DNA of 40,036 nt, from positions 54,148 to 94,183 of the forward strand of contig PLFY01000057.1 in the NCBI GenBank assembly GCA_003138365.1, written 5' to 3'. The position numbers and the translations under genes are program-made. Source of the stretch: Acidobacteriaceae bacterium. GTDB taxonomy: Bacteria; Acidobacteriota; Terriglobia; Terriglobales; Acidobacteriaceae. Below the pieces are notes generated by a model, which did no database searches, was not told the origin of the DNA, and was given only the letters and a program-made list of their open reading frames with translations. Below are positions 16,150 to 28,038 of this stretch, piece by piece; positions within the stretch are counted from its first letter, which is position 1; every line of letters starts with the position of its first letter.

Positions 16150-17862
16150 ATGACTCAAGTTGTTCCAGTAAAAGAGACAGGCGCCCAACGTGCCGAGCGC
16201 CTGAAGCGCGAAAAGAACCCATGGGCGGCCTTTGACGAAGTGCGCGCCTTTGCCCGCGAGGGCCGCTCCAGCGTCGTTCCCGAGTGGGCTTCCTTCTACT
16301 TCAAATGGTGGGGCATTTACACGCAGGGCGATGGCATTGGCGCCGTCGGCGGCAAGGGCGGCGAGGGTCTGGCCTCGGAATACTTCATGATGCGTATCGC
16401 CATTCCAAACGGCATCCTGTCGGCCAACCAGCTTCGCGTCATCGGCGGACTCACGCGGAAGTACGCTCGCAACCTTGCCGACATCACCGTTCGCCAGGCC
16501 ATCCAGCTTCACTGGCTCACCATCGAATCGCTCCCCGAGGTGGTGGACGCGCTCGACGCCATTGGGCTGTCACCCAAGGGAGCCTGCGGCGATGTGGTGC
16601 GCAACGTAACCGGATGCCCGCTGGCTGGAGTCGCCGCCGATGAGCTGATTGACGCCTCTCCGCTCGCCTTTGAGATTGCACAACTGCTTGCCGGAAATCC
16701 GGAATTCTTTAACCTGCCACGAAAATTCAAGATCTCTGTCTCGGGCTGCCCCTCGTGGTGCAACAATCCGGAGATCAACGACATCGGGCTTACGGCCGCG
16801 AAACACAACGGCGTGGTCGGCTACTCACTGCGCGTGGGCGGCGGGCTCTCGGCCGACCCGCACCTCGCAGTCCGCCTCGATGCCTTCATCCTGCCTGACC
16901 AGGCGCTTCGCGTCGTTCGCGCCATCGCCGAAATCTTCCGCGATCAGCAGGGCCTGCGCGAAAGCCGGGATCGCGCGCGCATGAAGCATCTGTTCATGAA
17001 AGAGGGTTGGACCGCCGATAGCTTCCTGGCTGAGCTTCAATCCCGGCTTGATTTCACGCTTCTGCCTGGCGCTCCCGAGCAAGTGCCCAACGACATCTTC
17101 CGCGATCACGCCGGCATCAATCCGCAGCGGCAGGCCGGCCTCAGTTCCGTCGGAGCCTCCGTCCTTCGCGGCCGGTTGACTGGCGAGCAAGTGGAGGCCG
17201 CAGCGGACTTGGCCGAGCGTTTCGGCAGCGGAGCCCTCCGGACCACAGTCTCCCAAAACCTTCTGTTCATCGATGTCCCCAACGGCAGGGCCGCGGAACT
17301 GGCCGCAGAGCTTGGCAAAATCGGTCTCCAGGTTGACGGTTCTTCGTTCTGGCGGGGAGCAATCGCCTGCACAGGCACGGAGTTTTGCAAGCTGGCCATC
17401 ACGGAGACCAAGGGCTTTACAAGTTGGCTGGTCGACGAACTCGAAGAGCGGCTGCCGGGCTTCGACCAGGAGCTCAAGCTCAACGTAACCGGTTGCCCCA
17501 ACGGTTGCGGCCAGCACTGGATTGCGGACATCGGCATCGAGGGCAAGAAGATCAAGCATGAGGGCAAGCTGACCGACGCCTTCTATTTCTGCCTCGGCGG
17601 AGCGGTGGGTCAGCATGCTGCAATCGCTCGCCCGGTCGGCTATCGCTGCCCTGCACCGCTTATACCCGATGCCATTGAGCGCCTGCTGCGCCAATACCTG
17701 GCGGACCGGCAACCCGAGGAGAACCTTCGCGCCTGGTTCAGCCGCCATTCCAATGACGAACTCCGCGCACATCTCGCCGGCCCCCAACCGGGCGGTGAGG
17801 TTCTGACCGCCGTTGAACGCGACGCGCCGACTGGCCGAGTGCCGCATGGCGTGGGTGATTGA
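16150..17862 (+). CDS. Ferredoxin-type sulfite/nitrite reductase (siroheme, 4Fe-4S)
   Basis: 570 residues with the two-fold repeated architecture of siroheme reductases: ferredoxin-like and 4Fe-4S halves at about 60-300 and 320-560. The cluster and siroheme-bridging cysteines are C407 and C413 in CTGTEFCKLAITETKG, and C449 and C453 in TGCPNGCGQHW, the exact CX5C...CX3C pattern. The first half has the degenerate counterpart TGCPLAGV and SVSGCPSWCNNPEI. The enzyme makes a six-electron reduction of sulfite to sulfide or nitrite to ammonia in the cytosol. The sequence alone does not settle which. The neighbouring siroheme synthase supplies its cofactor, and the Cys-rich leader upstream favours sulfite. 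The ATG at 16150 follows AAGGGA. Confidence 0.92.
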   Translation: MTQVVPVKETGAQRAERLKREKNPWAAFDEVRAFAREGRSSVVPEWASFYFKWWGIYTQGDGIGAVGGKGGEGLASEYFMMRIAIPNGILSANQLRVIGGLTRKYARNLADITVRQAIQLHWLTIESLPEVVDALDAIGLSPKGACGDVVRNVTGCPLAGVAADELIDASPLAFEIAQLLAGNPEFFNLPRKFKISVSGCPSWCNNPEINDIGLTAAKHNGVVGYSLRVGGGLSADPHLAVRLDAFILPDQALRVVRAIAEIFRDQQGLRESRDRARMKHLFMKEGWTADSFLAELQSRLDFTLLPGAPEQVPNDIFRDHAGINPQRQAGLSSVGASVLRGRLTGEQVEAAADLAERFGSGALRTTVSQNLLFIDVPNGRAAELAAELGKIGLQVDGSSFWRGAIACTGTEFCKLAITETKGFTSWLVDELEERLPGFDQELKLNVTGCPNGCGQHWIADIGIEGKKIKHEGKLTDAFYFCLGGAVGQHAAIARPVGYRCPAPLIPDAIERLLRQYLADRQPEENLRAWFSRHSNDELRAHLAGPQPGGEVLTAVERDAPTGRVPHGVGD

Positions 17863-17872
17863 GGAAAAAGTC

Positions 17873-19348
17873 ATGAGCATGTTGCCAATCTTTCTGAAGC
17901 TCGACGGCCGCCGATGCCTCGTTGCAGGCGCGGGGAGCGTTGCGCTAGACAAAATTGGCAGCTTGCTCAAGACCGGCCTCAAACTCCGCGTCATCGCTCC
18001 CAACGCACGGCCTGAGATCCAGCAGTTGGCCGCCGAAGGCAAACTCGAATGGATTCAGCGGGCATTTGAACCTGCGGATCTCGACGGCAACTTTCTGGCG
18101 ATCGCGGCCACCGACGCGCCTGAAGCCAACGCACTGGTTTATCGGGGATCGGTCGAGCGAGGCATCCTTTGCAATAGCGTCGACGACATTCCAAACTGCG
18201 ATTTCTATTTTGGTTCAATCGTCAGCCGCGGCGACCTGCAGATTGCCATCTCCACTGCCGGACAAAGCCCCGCAGTAGCCCAGCACCTCCGCCGCGAGAT
18301 CGACGAGCAACTGCCCCAAGACCTTGGCCCCTGGCTTGAAAACCTCGGCAAACTGCGCCGCGAGGTTCTTGAACTTCATCCCGGTGGCGAGGCGCGCAAA
18401 TCCCTTTTGCACCAACTGGCACAACGCCAGGTCTGCGAATCTGAATCCTGCCCATCCCGCCAATTGGCTCACGCGCCGCTTGAGCCCAAGCTGACTGACG
18501 AAGACGACATCGCATTCTGCGATGAGAGTCACGACCTTCTTGAGCCGTTGCTGCGAAACCTTGAAGGCGACGCTGATTCTTCTTTGGAAACGGTTCACCT
18601 AGTAGGGGCCGGTCCGGGCGACCCCGACCTGCTCACTGTCAAGGCCCTGCGCCTTATTCAGACCGCCGACGTCATCCTGCACGACGACCTGGTTCCGCAG
18701 ACGATTCTAGATCTTGCCTCACCCTCGGCCGAAGTTCTTAACGTTGGCAAGCGCTGCGGCAGCAAGACCATCACGCAGACCGAAATCAACTTCCTGATGA
18801 TCGAAAACGCACGCGGGAATCGCAGCGTGGTTCGACTCAAGAGCGGGGACCCGCTGATCTTTGGCCGCGCTGCAGAAGAGATTGCCGCGTTGACGGAAGC
18901 TGGCGTGCCGTTTCAAATTGTCCCCGGGATCACTGCCGCTTTTGCTGCCGCCGCCGCCATCGGCTGCTCGCTGACGAGCCGGGACGCCGCATCGAACGTG
19001 ATCTTCTCTACGGGCCATCACGCGCAGTCGGGCAGACAGGACAAACAGGACAGGCAGTCGCCGTTGCATGAGTTGGAAGACGCAACCCGCGTGGTGTACA
19101 TGCCGGGCCGCGATCTGCATCTGCTGGCGCAGGAATGGCTCGAGCAAGGGTTGCCACCGGACTTCCCCTGTGCCGTGGTTTCCCGCGCCGCTCAGCCCGG
19201 CCAGCAAATTCGATCTACCACTCTCGCCGCCCTCGGCGACGCCGAACCGACTCTCGCGCCCAGCCTGTTGATAGCAGGCTGGGCCATTCGGGAGATCGCT
19301 GCTGCACATCAACTGGCAGCAAATGGCGTTCCAGTTACAGCCGGTTAA
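17873..19348 (+). CDS. cysG: Siroheme synthase (precorrin-2 dehydrogenase/ferrochelatase and uroporphyrinogen methyltransferase fusion)
   Basis: 491 residues. Residues 1 to about 220 are the NAD-binding dehydrogenase/ferrochelatase half (MSMLPIFLKLDGRRCLVAG, then GAGSVALDK and NSVDDIPNCDFYFGS). From about 241 the uroporphyrinogen-III C-methyltransferase half follows: VHLVGAGPGDPDLLTVKAL, VLNVGKRCG, RLKSGDPLIFGR and VPGITAAFAAAAAIG. The fused enzyme converts uroporphyrinogen III to siroheme with two SAM and Fe2+. The ATG at 17873 has GAGGA at 17861-17865 and lies 10 bp after the reductase stop, so the pair form an operon. Longer in-frame starts would overlap the reductase. A Gln/Arg/Asp-rich insertion (about residues 385-400) lies in the methyltransferase half. 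Confidence 0.94.
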   Translation: MSMLPIFLKLDGRRCLVAGAGSVALDKIGSLLKTGLKLRVIAPNARPEIQQLAAEGKLEWIQRAFEPADLDGNFLAIAATDAPEANALVYRGSVERGILCNSVDDIPNCDFYFGSIVSRGDLQIAISTAGQSPAVAQHLRREIDEQLPQDLGPWLENLGKLRREVLELHPGGEARKSLLHQLAQRQVCESESCPSRQLAHAPLEPKLTDEDDIAFCDESHDLLEPLLRNLEGDADSSLETVHLVGAGPGDPDLLTVKALRLIQTADVILHDDLVPQTILDLASPSAEVLNVGKRCGSKTITQTEINFLMIENARGNRSVVRLKSGDPLIFGRAAEEIAALTEAGVPFQIVPGITAAFAAAAAIGCSLTSRDAASNVIFSTGHHAQSGRQDKQDRQSPLHELEDATRVVYMPGRDLHLLAQEWLEQGLPPDFPCAVVSRAAQPGQQIRSTTLAALGDAEPTLAPSLLIAGWAIREIAAAHQLAANGVPVTAG

Positions 19349-19358
19349 TTCGATGATT

Positions 19359-19384
19359 CCCAGGTCTCAGAGGTGAGACCTGGG
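19359..19384. terminator. Perfect 11-bp stem hairpin after cysG
   Basis: CCCAGGTCTCA, loop GAGG, TGAGACCTGGG, 11 bp downstream of cysG and between it and the convergent katG. No T tract follows. Instead the 3' flank is GGGGCACCCGG. It may work as a bidirectional terminator or be an extragenic palindromic repeat. Confidence 0.5.
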
Positions 19385-19418
19385 GCACCCGGCTGTCTTG
19401 AATCAGGCCTCTTGGCTT

Positions 19419-19451
19419 CCCACCCATCGCTAGGAAAAAGCGATGGATGGG
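19419..19451. repeat. Second hairpin (13-bp stem, one mismatch) sharing a GGGGCACCyGG flank
   Basis: CCCACCCATCGCT, loop AGGAAAA, AGCGATGGATGGG, followed by GGGGCACCTGG (overlapping). The stem differs completely from the hairpin at 19359-19384, but the 3' flank is almost the same. This suggests both belong to one repetitive extragenic family with a constant tail and variable stem. Confidence 0.5.
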
Positions 19452-19497
19452 GCACCTGGCATTTGTTGTAGCGCCTTCAACAGACAGGCATCTGAGG

Positions 19498-22281
<2,784 letters not shown>

Positions 22282-25200
22282 ATGCTGAAACTAAAGAAGA
22301 TCCACATCCTCGGCTTCAAAAGCTTTTGCGACCGGACGGAATTGAGCGTGCCGGGAACAGGCATTGCCGTGGTGGTGGGACCAAACGGCTGCGGCAAGTC
22401 GAACATTCTGGACGGGGTGAGCTGGGTGCTGGGCGAACAGAGCGCCAAATCCCTGCGCGGCACACACATGCAGGACGTGATCTTTTCCGGAACTCGCGAG
22501 CGCAAGGCGCTGGGAATGGCCGAAGTGACGCTGACCCTGGTTGATCCCGAAGCCTTCGAGGGGCCGATACCGGTTGAGCCCGAGGTGATGGTCGACCACG
22601 ATGGTCCGGCCGACTGGGACGAGGACGAAGTACGCCGCCAGCGAGCCGTCGAGGCCGACGAGATTATCGCCGCCGAACAGCCGGGACAGGTGCTAGATCC
22701 CCAAGAAAGCGATGAAGACGGGCCAGATCCAATGTTAGCCGAATCGCAGTCCGCGTCGGCAGGCCAGGGTCCGCAGGCAGTGGTGCTCAAGATTCGACGC
22801 CGCAAGTTCCAGCGCACGCCGCAAAAAGGCGAGATCGTGATTACCCGGCGGCTGTTCCGCACCGGGGAGAGCGAGTACCTGTTGAACGGCAAGCTTTGCC
22901 GGCTGCGCGACATTCAGGACATCTTCATGGGCACGGGCCTGGGGCCGGAGAGCTACGCGATTATTGGTCAGGAGCGGATCGGCCAACTGCTCAGCTCCAA
23001 GCCGCATGACCGCCGGGCCATCATCGAGGAGGCTGCGGGGATTACACGGTTCAAGAACAAGAAGCGTCTGGCGGAGCTGCGCCTGGAGAGCGCCAAGCAG
23101 AACCTTGCGCGCGTGGACGATATCTTTGAGGAAGTCACGCGGCAAATGAACAGCCTGAAAAGGCAGGCGGCGAAGGCAGAGCGGTTTGCTGCCGTGCGAG
23201 ACGAGCTGCGGGGGCGGTTGCGGGTGGTTCTGGCCAGCCGCATGGCGCTGATGGATGCGGTGCAGACCCGGCTGGAGCAGGAGATCGCTTCCCTCACTGA
23301 GCGGATTAACGGCTCTGCGGCCGAGATCGGCACGCTGGAAGCCAGCCAGCACACGCTCACCGAGCGCGGCTATGAGTTGGATGGCGAGGGCCAGGACGCG
23401 CAAAACCGGGCCAACCAAGCGGCGGTCGAGCTGGAACGGGCGACAGCAAGGGAGCGCGGCAACGCCGAACGCGTGGGCGAGTTGGAGGCGCGGATCACGG
23501 CAGCCGGCACGGAGCTGGAGCAGACACGAACGCAGTTGAGCGGCATTGCCGAAGAGCGAGCGCAGCAGCACGCGTTTCTTGAGACGGCGGCAGGAGAAGC
23601 CAAGGCCTTTCGCCAGCAGGTGGAAGCGCGACAGCAGGAAGCACGCACGGCAGCCGAAGAAGTTTTTACGGCGGAGCGGCAGTTGGAATCCAGCCGCCGC
23701 CACGCCATGCACCTGTTGACCCTGGCCGGCAACGCCCGCAACTACACGGCCCAGGGCGAAGAGAGCCTGGCTGCCCTGGAGCGCGAAGCGGAGCGATTGG
23801 CGTCGGAGATTGGCCAGGCGCGAAACGAGCAGGAGAACCTGGGCGTCGAGAGTGGGCAAGCCCGGCAGCGCTTTGAGTCCGCGGCGGAAGCGCTGAAGAG
23901 GCTCGAAAGCGAGATTGCCGCTCTTCGCGAGGCATTGCAGTCAAGGCGGGCTGAAGAGAATACGCAACGCACGCGGGCCAACCAACTGCGCAGCGAGCAG
24001 GCCACTGTGGCCGGGCGGGGCAACTCACTCGAGGCGCTGATTCGCAATCACAGCTACTCCACTGACACGGTGCGGCGGCTCCTGAAACCCGGCGCGCTGG
24101 GACAGAGCGTGGCGCCAGTGGGTACGCTGGCGGACTTTCTGGAGGTAAGCGGCGCACACGAAGGCGTGGTGGACGAGTTTCTTCGCGAGGAGCTGAATTA
24201 TGTGGTTGTTGAGAGCTGGGTGGCTGCCGAGGAGGGCGTCCGCCTGCTCAAGTCCGGCGTCGATGGCCGCGCCACTTTTCTGATCCACCCTGGCGGCGAT
24301 ACGCAAGGCAGCGCTTTGAATGAAAGTGACGACTCGATCAGTGGGCCTGGCTTGACCCCGCTGAAGAACTCGATCCGGGTTCTGAATGGTTTTGGGCGGT
24401 CGCTGGAGTCGATCCTGCCCAAGCTCAGGAACGGGTATCTGGTTGAGGACTCAGGCGAAGCTCTACGGCTGTCCGCGCGGCACTCCCAAGGCTATTTCCT
24501 GACGCCGGAGGGGGAATGCTTCCACAACGCGACGGTGACCGGCGGAAAACCGGCAAGCGAAGGACCTTTGGCGCTGAAGCGCGAGTTGCGCGAGACGGCG
24601 GCCCGGCTGGCCAAGCTGGAAACCGGCCTGGCGCAGGCGGAGGCTGAAGCAGCAACGCTGACCCGGACCATCGAAGAGATGACGGCGCAAGTTGAGGCGC
24701 GCAGCGGAGAACGGCGGCAGGCCGAGACCGATAGCGCCAACCAAGGCGCGGCGCTGAAACAGATGGAAGGCGAGGTGCAGCGCATCGAGAGGCGTCTGCA
24801 AGAGTGGACGGCGCAGGCGGCACGCAACAAGGATGCGCGCGAGGCCAAGCACTTCGCCATCAGTGAAAAGCGCGAGGAGACCCAGCGCCTGGAGGCGGAA
24901 CACGCGCAAGCCGAGGCTGGCCTCGATGCATTGCAGGCAGAACTGGCCACACTGCGCCAGAAACGCGAAGGCTTGCAGCAGGAGGCGGCGCAGGTCACCG
25001 CGGAGCTGGCCGGCCTGGAAGAGCGGAGGCGCGGCGCGGAGGCGGCCTTCCAACGCATCGATCGGCTCCATGCCGACCTGGACCGCCGTGTGCTAGCCAC
25101 CGCGCAGCAGCGGGTGGCCGCGGAGACGGAGCGGGAACAGCGCATTCGCGAAAGCGCCGAGTTGGCTGGACGACAGAAGGAACTGGCAGAAGTGCGCGCC

Positions 25201-26130
25201 GAGGCGCTGGCCCAGGCGCAGACTCTTGCCGCGCAGGCGCAGACACTGCGCCATCAGTTGGCGGCCATGGAGGCACAACTGAAGACCGGGCGGGCATCTC
25301 TGGACCAGTTGCGCGAGGACCGCTCGAGCCGCTCGGCCGAGCTGGCCAAGTTGCACTCCGATCTGGAATACCTTGAGGCAAGCTGCCTGACCGAAGTCAA
25401 CGTCGAGGCCCAGGTGCTGCGTGCCGACCCGATCATGGAGCGCCTGGCTGATCAGGCTCTCACCGCCGAGGAGGAGACCTGCCACACACTGCGCCAGCGG
25501 ATTGAGCAGATGGGTCCGGTAAACATGATGGCTCTTGAGGAATACAAGGAGACGGCCGACCGGCACGGATTCCTCGATACGCAGCGCAAGGACCTCATCG
25601 ATTCGATCGAGAACACACAGGAGACGATCAAGGAGATCGATCTGATCTCGCGCACCAAGTTCGACGAGGCTTTTGCCAGGATCAACGAGAACTTTGCCCA
25701 GGTTTTCGGGCGCCTGTTCCAGGGCGGGCAGGCCTTCCTGCGGGTCACGGACGCGGAAAATCAGGCCGAGAGCGGACTGGATATTGTCGCCTCGCCGCCG
25801 GGAAAGAAACTGCAAAATGTGCTGCTGCTCTCCGGCGGAGAAAAGGCGCTGACCGCTCTGGCTTTGCTGGTCGCGATCTTCCAGTTCCGGCCCAGCCCCT
25901 TTTGTGTGCTCGACGAGGTGGATGCCCCGCTGGACGAGACGAACGTGGGCCGGTTCGGAGACCTGATGCGCGTCTTGAGCAAGGACACGCAGTTCCTGGT
26001 GGTCACCCACTCCAAGCGCATGATGCAGTTCGCCGATATGATCTACGGCGTCACCATGCAGGAACCTGGTGTCTCCAAGGTGGTGAGTGTGCGTTTGGGC
26101 AGCCACGAGCAGAGGCGGGCTACGGCGTAG
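22282..26130 (+). CDS. smc: Chromosome segregation protein SMC
   Basis: 1282 residues, slightly longer than typical SMC. It forms a dimeric ATPase ring that organises and segregates the chromosome. Order: N-terminal head with Walker A GPNGCGKSN (33-41); coiled coil; hinge at about 605-755 (GTLADFLEVSGAHEGVVDEF to FLTPEGECFHNATVTGGK); returning coiled coil; C-terminal head with signature LLSGGEKAL (about 1182-1190) and Walker B FCVLDEVDAPLDE with D1211. Unusual: about 90 acidic, probably disordered residues (about 89-182) are inserted into the N-terminal head between TLTLVD and EIVITRRLFRTGESEYLLNG, where most SMCs have 10-20 residues. ATG 22282 has GGAGA upstream. The 3' end meets the hydrolase gene tail to tail with 18 bp between. 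Confidence 0.96.
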   Translation: MLKLKKIHILGFKSFCDRTELSVPGTGIAVVVGPNGCGKSNILDGVSWVLGEQSAKSLRGTHMQDVIFSGTRERKALGMAEVTLTLVDPEAFEGPIPVEPEVMVDHDGPADWDEDEVRRQRAVEADEIIAAEQPGQVLDPQESDEDGPDPMLAESQSASAGQGPQAVVLKIRRRKFQRTPQKGEIVITRRLFRTGESEYLLNGKLCRLRDIQDIFMGTGLGPESYAIIGQERIGQLLSSKPHDRRAIIEEAAGITRFKNKKRLAELRLESAKQNLARVDDIFEEVTRQMNSLKRQAAKAERFAAVRDELRGRLRVVLASRMALMDAVQTRLEQEIASLTERINGSAAEIGTLEASQHTLTERGYELDGEGQDAQNRANQAAVELERATARERGNAERVGELEARITAAGTELEQTRTQLSGIAEERAQQHAFLETAAGEAKAFRQQVEARQQEARTAAEEVFTAERQLESSRRHAMHLLTLAGNARNYTAQGEESLAALEREAERLASEIGQARNEQENLGVESGQARQRFESAAEALKRLESEIAALREALQSRRAEENTQRTRANQLRSEQATVAGRGNSLEALIRNHSYSTDTVRRLLKPGALGQSVAPVGTLADFLEVSGAHEGVVDEFLREELNYVVVESWVAAEEGVRLLKSGVDGRATFLIHPGGDTQGSALNESDDSISGPGLTPLKNSIRVLNGFGRSLESILPKLRNGYLVEDSGEALRLSARHSQGYFLTPEGECFHNATVTGGKPASEGPLALKRELRETAARLAKLETGLAQAEAEAATLTRTIEEMTAQVEARSGERRQAETDSANQGAALKQMEGEVQRIERRLQEWTAQAARNKDAREAKHFAISEKREETQRLEAEHAQAEAGLDALQAELATLRQKREGLQQEAAQVTAELAGLEERRRGAEAAFQRIDRLHADLDRRVLATAQQRVAAETEREQRIRESAELAGRQKELAEVRAEALAQAQTLAAQAQTLRHQLAAMEAQLKTGRASLDQLREDRSSRSAELAKLHSDLEYLEASCLTEVNVEAQVLRADPIMERLADQALTAEEETCHTLRQRIEQMGPVNMMALEEYKETADRHGFLDTQRKDLIDSIENTQETIKEIDLISRTKFDEAFARINENFAQVFGRLFQGGQAFLRVTDAENQAESGLDIVASPPGKKLQNVLLLSGGEKALTALALLVAIFQFRPSPFCVLDEVDAPLDETNVGRFGDLMRVLSKDTQFLVVTHSKRMMQFADMIYGVTMQEPGVSKVVSVRLGSHEQRRATA

Positions 26131-26148
26131 ACTGGACGACTCGGAGAA

Positions 26149-27675
26149 TCAAATTAACTGGTCGTAGACTGTTTTGCGCAGCAGCTTTCCCTTCCAATAT
26201 TGCACGTGCGCATACAGCGGGATCGTGCATGCCGGATCAGGTTGATTGTCGACCAGCGAATCCTTTGAAGGCGCCTGCTTGGAATCATCGTAGTAGCCAA
26301 GACTGCCGCTGATGATATCCAGCGGCGACCAGAGATTGATCCAACGCGGCCCAGGGCGCTTGCGGCCGGGAACGTAGCGGAAATCATACTTGCTAATCAA
26401 CGGCTGAATGGCACAGGCCATCATTTCGCGGATTCTCCCAATCTGCGTCGCGCGATTGAACTGTGCGCGGAAGATGAATGCGGCCTTGTCCAGGGGCGAT
26501 CCGAAGGTGATGAGGGCCCGTGTGCGTTCGACGGCCCGGTTTGGTGCGCCCGGCAGGTTGCTCGTGTTTTCAATATTGAAGATCGCGTTGAGCGTGTCAT
26601 AGGCCAGCACGGTACCCAGCGAGTGGGCGACAAAGACAATGTTCTGATAATCGGGGATCCATTCGGCGTTTGGAGTCTCCGGCGGCGCCTTTTCAGCGCC
26701 TGCCGTGTGCTTGTTGCCGTAGTAGATAAGCCGCGCCGCATCCAAGCCAACCTTCTGGATGGCACTGCGCAGCTCGTCGAATTTGCTGTCTTTGTAGGGT
26801 GCGAGATAGGCAGCGACAGCGCCTACATATCCAACAATGAAGTAGCGAATGAGAAAGACCAAGCCTACGAGTGCAGCCCAGGCGATCACTGGAATTGGGT
26901 AGTAGGTCCAATGAACATAGGTCCCCGCTGCAGGGATGGGCAATTGCCATGTGGGTCCGGGCGCGCCGGGGCCGCGAAACAGGCTCTCAACCCAACCACT
27001 GATTCCGTTCCAAGGCCCGGCAATCTGGCCGTAGATCGTGTTGAGAACCGCCTTGATTGAGTTCAGGGGGTTGGGTGAACTGAGATTTTTGGCAATCTCA
27101 GCAACCGCAGCGCCGGCCATGGCGATGATAGCCATGGTGAAACCAAGAACAAGTAGAACCAGAACCAGAACCAGCGGCGTTCCCTTTGTTATGGGCATCG
27201 ACTTGAATTCACCGAATACCCACCGGTCGAAACTCCACTTCATGCTGAGAAGGCTGCTCTTCAACCCGTTCCACCCACCCTCGAGCAAAAATAGGATGGT
27301 GTCCCAGTAGCTAACCTTGCCCTCGGTCAAAGGAGCCCAATACGCCTCATATACATGCGCGGCATGAGCTTCTCCTTTGTCGTCGGTCCAGGCAATCTCG
27401 GCCCGGGCCAGAAACTGGCCGGGAGCATCCCCTTTGGGGGCGATGCCTATATGCAGACCGGTGACATTGCCGCCCCTTGCTTCCGCTTCATCGAGGATGG
27501 CTGAGGCCAGGTCACTGAGGGTTTCAAAGCGCACTTGTTGCCCCATGCCATGAAAGACCAGGACCGCCGACGCCGCAGGCTCGACGAGGTGGCCGTCTAA
27601 TAGGCCCTTTGCGGCAGGCTGGGTTGCGGGGGTGTAACGGATGGGAGCAGAAAAGCTGCGTTCGCGCCAACTCAT
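26149..27675 (-). CDS. Membrane-anchored alpha/beta hydrolase of unknown substrate
   Basis: 508 residues from ATG 27675, which has GGAGG about 9 nt upstream. A longer in-frame reading to 27921 is not supported. The N-terminal half contains AVLVFHGMGQQ, the oxyanion-type HG motif. Two hydrophobic helices follow in the middle (about 145-170, rich in LVLVLVLLVLGF, and about 245-275, IAWAALVGLVFLIRYFIVGY). The nucleophile elbow is VFVAHSLGTVLAYD with S352. Likely triad partners are D453 in NLWSPLDIIS and H490 in YAHVQYW. This is the layout of lipase/DUF676-like serine hydrolases, but no specific subfamily is recognised. There is no signal peptide. It is the only gene in its transcription unit. 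Confidence 0.8.
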   Translation of the reverse strand: MSWRERSFSAPIRYTPATQPAAKGLLDGHLVEPAASAVLVFHGMGQQVRFETLSDLASAILDEAEARGGNVTGLHIGIAPKGDAPGQFLARAEIAWTDDKGEAHAAHVYEAYWAPLTEGKVSYWDTILFLLEGGWNGLKSSLLSMKWSFDRWVFGEFKSMPITKGTPLVLVLVLLVLGFTMAIIAMAGAAVAEIAKNLSSPNPLNSIKAVLNTIYGQIAGPWNGISGWVESLFRGPGAPGPTWQLPIPAAGTYVHWTYYPIPVIAWAALVGLVFLIRYFIVGYVGAVAAYLAPYKDSKFDELRSAIQKVGLDAARLIYYGNKHTAGAEKAPPETPNAEWIPDYQNIVFVAHSLGTVLAYDTLNAIFNIENTSNLPGAPNRAVERTRALITFGSPLDKAAFIFRAQFNRATQIGRIREMMACAIQPLISKYDFRYVPGRKRPGPRWINLWSPLDIISGSLGYYDDSKQAPSKDSLVDNQPDPACTIPLYAHVQYWKGKLLRKTVYDQLI

Positions 27676-27867
27676 CGCAGGGGACCTCCAATGTGAGCCG
27701 TATGGATTGCAAAGAAGATACCACTGGGACGACACGGTGCACAGAAGAATCTGGTATTTACCAAAGATTAAACAGCAGAGTGCGCGGCAAGACGGCGGGC
27801 AAAAATTCGCCCCCGAAGGATCTCTTCTCTTCGGAGGCGCTTGCTTTGCACAAGTTAAAAAACGGGG

Positions 27868-27910
27868 ACCAGTAGCCGACGCTGGAGGTCGGTAGCGCGC
27901 GGCTACTGGT
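27868..27910. repeat. 11-bp perfect stem hairpin
   Basis: ACCAGTAGCCG (27868-27878) and CGGCTACTGGT (27900-27910), with a 21-nt loop that contains a nested CGCT/AGCG. No T tract follows. It lies about 190 bp upstream of the hydrolase start. An extragenic palindrome or a protein-binding site is possible. Confidence 0.45.
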
Positions 27911-28010
27911 GATCCCTGCACTAACGAAGCTAGCTGCGGCTTCCCCTTTCCACGGCTACTTCGTGTCGCCCGGCTCTAAGAGAGCGTTCTTGCGAGCTCT
28001 CCGAACCATG

Positions 28011-28038
28011 TTGACAACTGGAGTGTCTCCTATATGGA
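28011..28038 (+). promoter_or_regulatory. Candidate promoter for the purC operon
   Basis: A perfect -35 TTGACA (28011-28016), a 16-bp spacer and a weak -10 TATGGA (28033-28038). The spacer holds the inverted repeat GGAG-TGT-CTCC, a possible operator. Confidence 0.3.
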
